A DNA stretch of 6,917 bases from positions 1 to 6,917 of the forward strand of contig JALUKO010000346.1 of the NCBI GenBank assembly GCA_027056525.1. The letters run 5' to 3'. The stretch is from Helicobacteraceae bacterium. GTDB lineage: Bacteria; Campylobacterota; Campylobacteria; Campylobacterales; Sulfurimonadaceae. A program made the position numbers and the translations under genes. Shown in pieces: positions 5,753 to 6,917 of the stretch (within the stretch, counting starts at the first letter, position 1; every line of letters begins with the position of its first letter). Under the pieces are notes generated by a model, which saw only the letters and a program-made list of their open reading frames with translations, was not told the DNA's origin and searched no databases.

Positions 5753-6916
5753 CTAAGCATCTTTTACTTTTTCTATAAGCTCGCGTGACTTCTCAAGCGC
5801 TGCCTCAACCTCATCAAACACTAAAGCAACCGCCATGCGTCTCCCCTTGTGGGATTCAGGTTTTGAAAACACTCTTACGAAAGAGTTCTCACTAAAAAGA
5901 TCCTCATCCACATCTACCACCGGCGCATAAGAGTGCTTTTGAGATTTAAATGCCGCAGAAGCACCATCACCGTAAAATGTAAAGCCCAGAGGAAGTCCAA
6001 GAACCGCACGCAGATGAAGTGCAAATTCACTCTGACTCTGAGTGATAAGTGTTACCATCCCCGTATCATGTGGTCGCGGGCTTACTTCTGAGAAGTACAC
6101 CTCATCCCCTTTGACAAAAAGCTCAACACCAAAAAGCCCGCGTCCACCTAGACCGTCAGTGATCGCTTTGGCGATCTCTTGAGATCTTTGTTTTGCCACT
6201 TCACTCATCTGCATCGGTTGCCATGAAAAAACATAGTCACCATCACGCTGCTCATGCCCGATAGGCTCACAAAAAACCGTTTCTTTACCGTTTCTCGCTG
6301 TAAGCATAGTGATCTCATAGTCAAAATCGACAAACGCCTCAACGATCAACTCGCTTGCATCACCACGAGCCTCTTTTGCCATCTCCCAAGAAGCAGGGAT
6401 ATCCTCTTCGCTTCTAGCTATGCTCTGTCCATGTCCCGAAGAGCTCATAACCGGCTTTATAACACAAGGAAACCCAAGTTTTTTAGCAGCTTTTAAAAGA
6501 CCCTCCTGTGTTGTAACAAACTCATAAGGACCGGTTTTCAGCTTAAGCACCTCCGCTGCAAATGTACGGATATTTTTTCTGTTCATCGTTTTACTGACCG
6601 CTATTGCATTTGGAATAACATTGTAGCCCTTATCTTCTGCTGCAAAAAGTGCATCGATGCTGATAGCCTCAATCTCAGGTAAAATATAGTCGGGTTTTTC
6701 GCGGTAAATAATCTCCAAAAGAGCATCTTTGTCCTGCATATTGACCACATAAGAGCGGTGTGCCACATGGTGTGCGGGTGCATTTTGATATCTGTCAACG
6801 GCAATAACCTCAAGACCGAGTCTTTGTGCCTCAATAACAACCTCTTTACCGAGTTCACCGGAACCAAGAAGCATCACTTTTTTTGAATTTGATTTAAGGG
6901 GAGCAGAAAATTGCAT
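5753..6916 (-). CDS. purT: Formate-dependent phosphoribosylglycinamide formyltransferase (GAR transformylase 2)
   Basis: Complete at 387 residues (E. coli PurT 392). It makes formyl-GAR from GAR, formate and ATP, the third step of purine synthesis, without needing formyl-tetrahydrofolate. It is an ATP-grasp enzyme. Visible matches to known ligand sites of the E. coli protein are VMLLGSGELGKEV at 14-26 (GAR contact E21), E81, R113, K154, the ATP loop MSSSGHGQS (157-165), E193, E201, the magnesium ligands E265 (FGVELF) and E277 (FSEVSPRPHDTG), D284, K352, and R359-R360. In the ATP loop H162 stands where E. coli has lysine (SSGKGQ). The ATG at 6916 is one base from the window edge, but the N-terminal length fits the family. 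Its own promoter and ribosome site lie outside the window. It heads the visible run purT, 2-hydroxyacid dehydrogenase, yqaA-like. Confidence 0.96.
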   Translation of the reverse strand: MQFSAPLKSNSKKVMLLGSGELGKEVVIEAQRLGLEVIAVDRYQNAPAHHVAHRSYVVNMQDKDALLEIIYREKPDYILPEIEAISIDALFAAEDKGYNVIPNAIAVSKTMNRKNIRTFAAEVLKLKTGPYEFVTTQEGLLKAAKKLGFPCVIKPVMSSSGHGQSIARSEEDIPASWEMAKEARGDASELIVEAFVDFDYEITMLTARNGKETVFCEPIGHEQRDGDYVFSWQPMQMSEVAKQRSQEIAKAITDGLGGRGLFGVELFVKGDEVYFSEVSPRPHDTGMVTLITQSQSEFALHLRAVLGLPLGFTFYGDGASAAFKSQKHSYAPVVDVDEDLFSENSFVRVFSKPESHKGRRMAVALVFDEVEAALEKSRELIEKVKDA

Positions 6917-6917
6917 G

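Noticed and set aside
6254..6867. Open frames within purT on both strands
   Set aside because: They overlap a complete, well-conserved purT and have no recognisable content.

Overview
The window looks like ordinary chromosome from a Campylobacterota (epsilonproteobacterial) species, probably near Sulfurimonas or Sulfuricurvum. This is inferred from gene content, protein style and moderately AT-rich composition, not from a marker gene. The DNA is almost fully coding. Gaps between genes are 0-82 bp, several stop and start codons touch or overlap, and no stretch longer than 300 bp lacks a gene. I see no tRNA, rRNA, CRISPR array, insertion sequence or prophage.

Layout: on the + strand, positions 3-812 hold the 3' part of a DUF1538 membrane protein fused to a PII-like domain; its 5' end lies outside the window. 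Everything else is on the - strand. Reading from the right edge leftwards: purT (6916-5753), a D-2-hydroxyacid dehydrogenase (5752-4820) and a YqaA-type small membrane protein (ends 4428) form a tightly coupled run. A recognisable promoter then overlaps the end of the yqaA-like gene and leads into a two-gene unit: a succinate dehydrogenase/fumarate reductase-type flavoprotein (4392-2773) and its iron-sulfur partner (2771-2043). After an 82-bp AT-rich promoter region come a YajQ-family nucleotide-binding protein (1960-1463) and a helix-turn-helix/coiled-coil protein (1453-809). The last gene converges with the DUF1538-PII gene, with a 4-bp overlap of stop codons in the loop of a perfect 8-bp hairpin.

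Functionally: purT serves purine synthesis using formate; the 2-hydroxyacid dehydrogenase interconverts a 2-oxoacid and a D-2-hydroxyacid; the SdhA/SdhB pair is a fumarate/succinate redox module with no anchor gene beside it. Its flavoprotein lacks the usual FAD-linking histidine and its iron-sulfur subunit has an additional cysteine in the third cluster motif. yajQ and the HTH gene appear co-transcribed and may form a second-messenger/regulator pair.

No wholly new system is evident. The points most worth following up are the non-classical SdhAB pair, the DUF1538-PII fusion, the yajQ-HTH pair, and the yqaA-like gene whose family N-terminus is present without a standard start codon.
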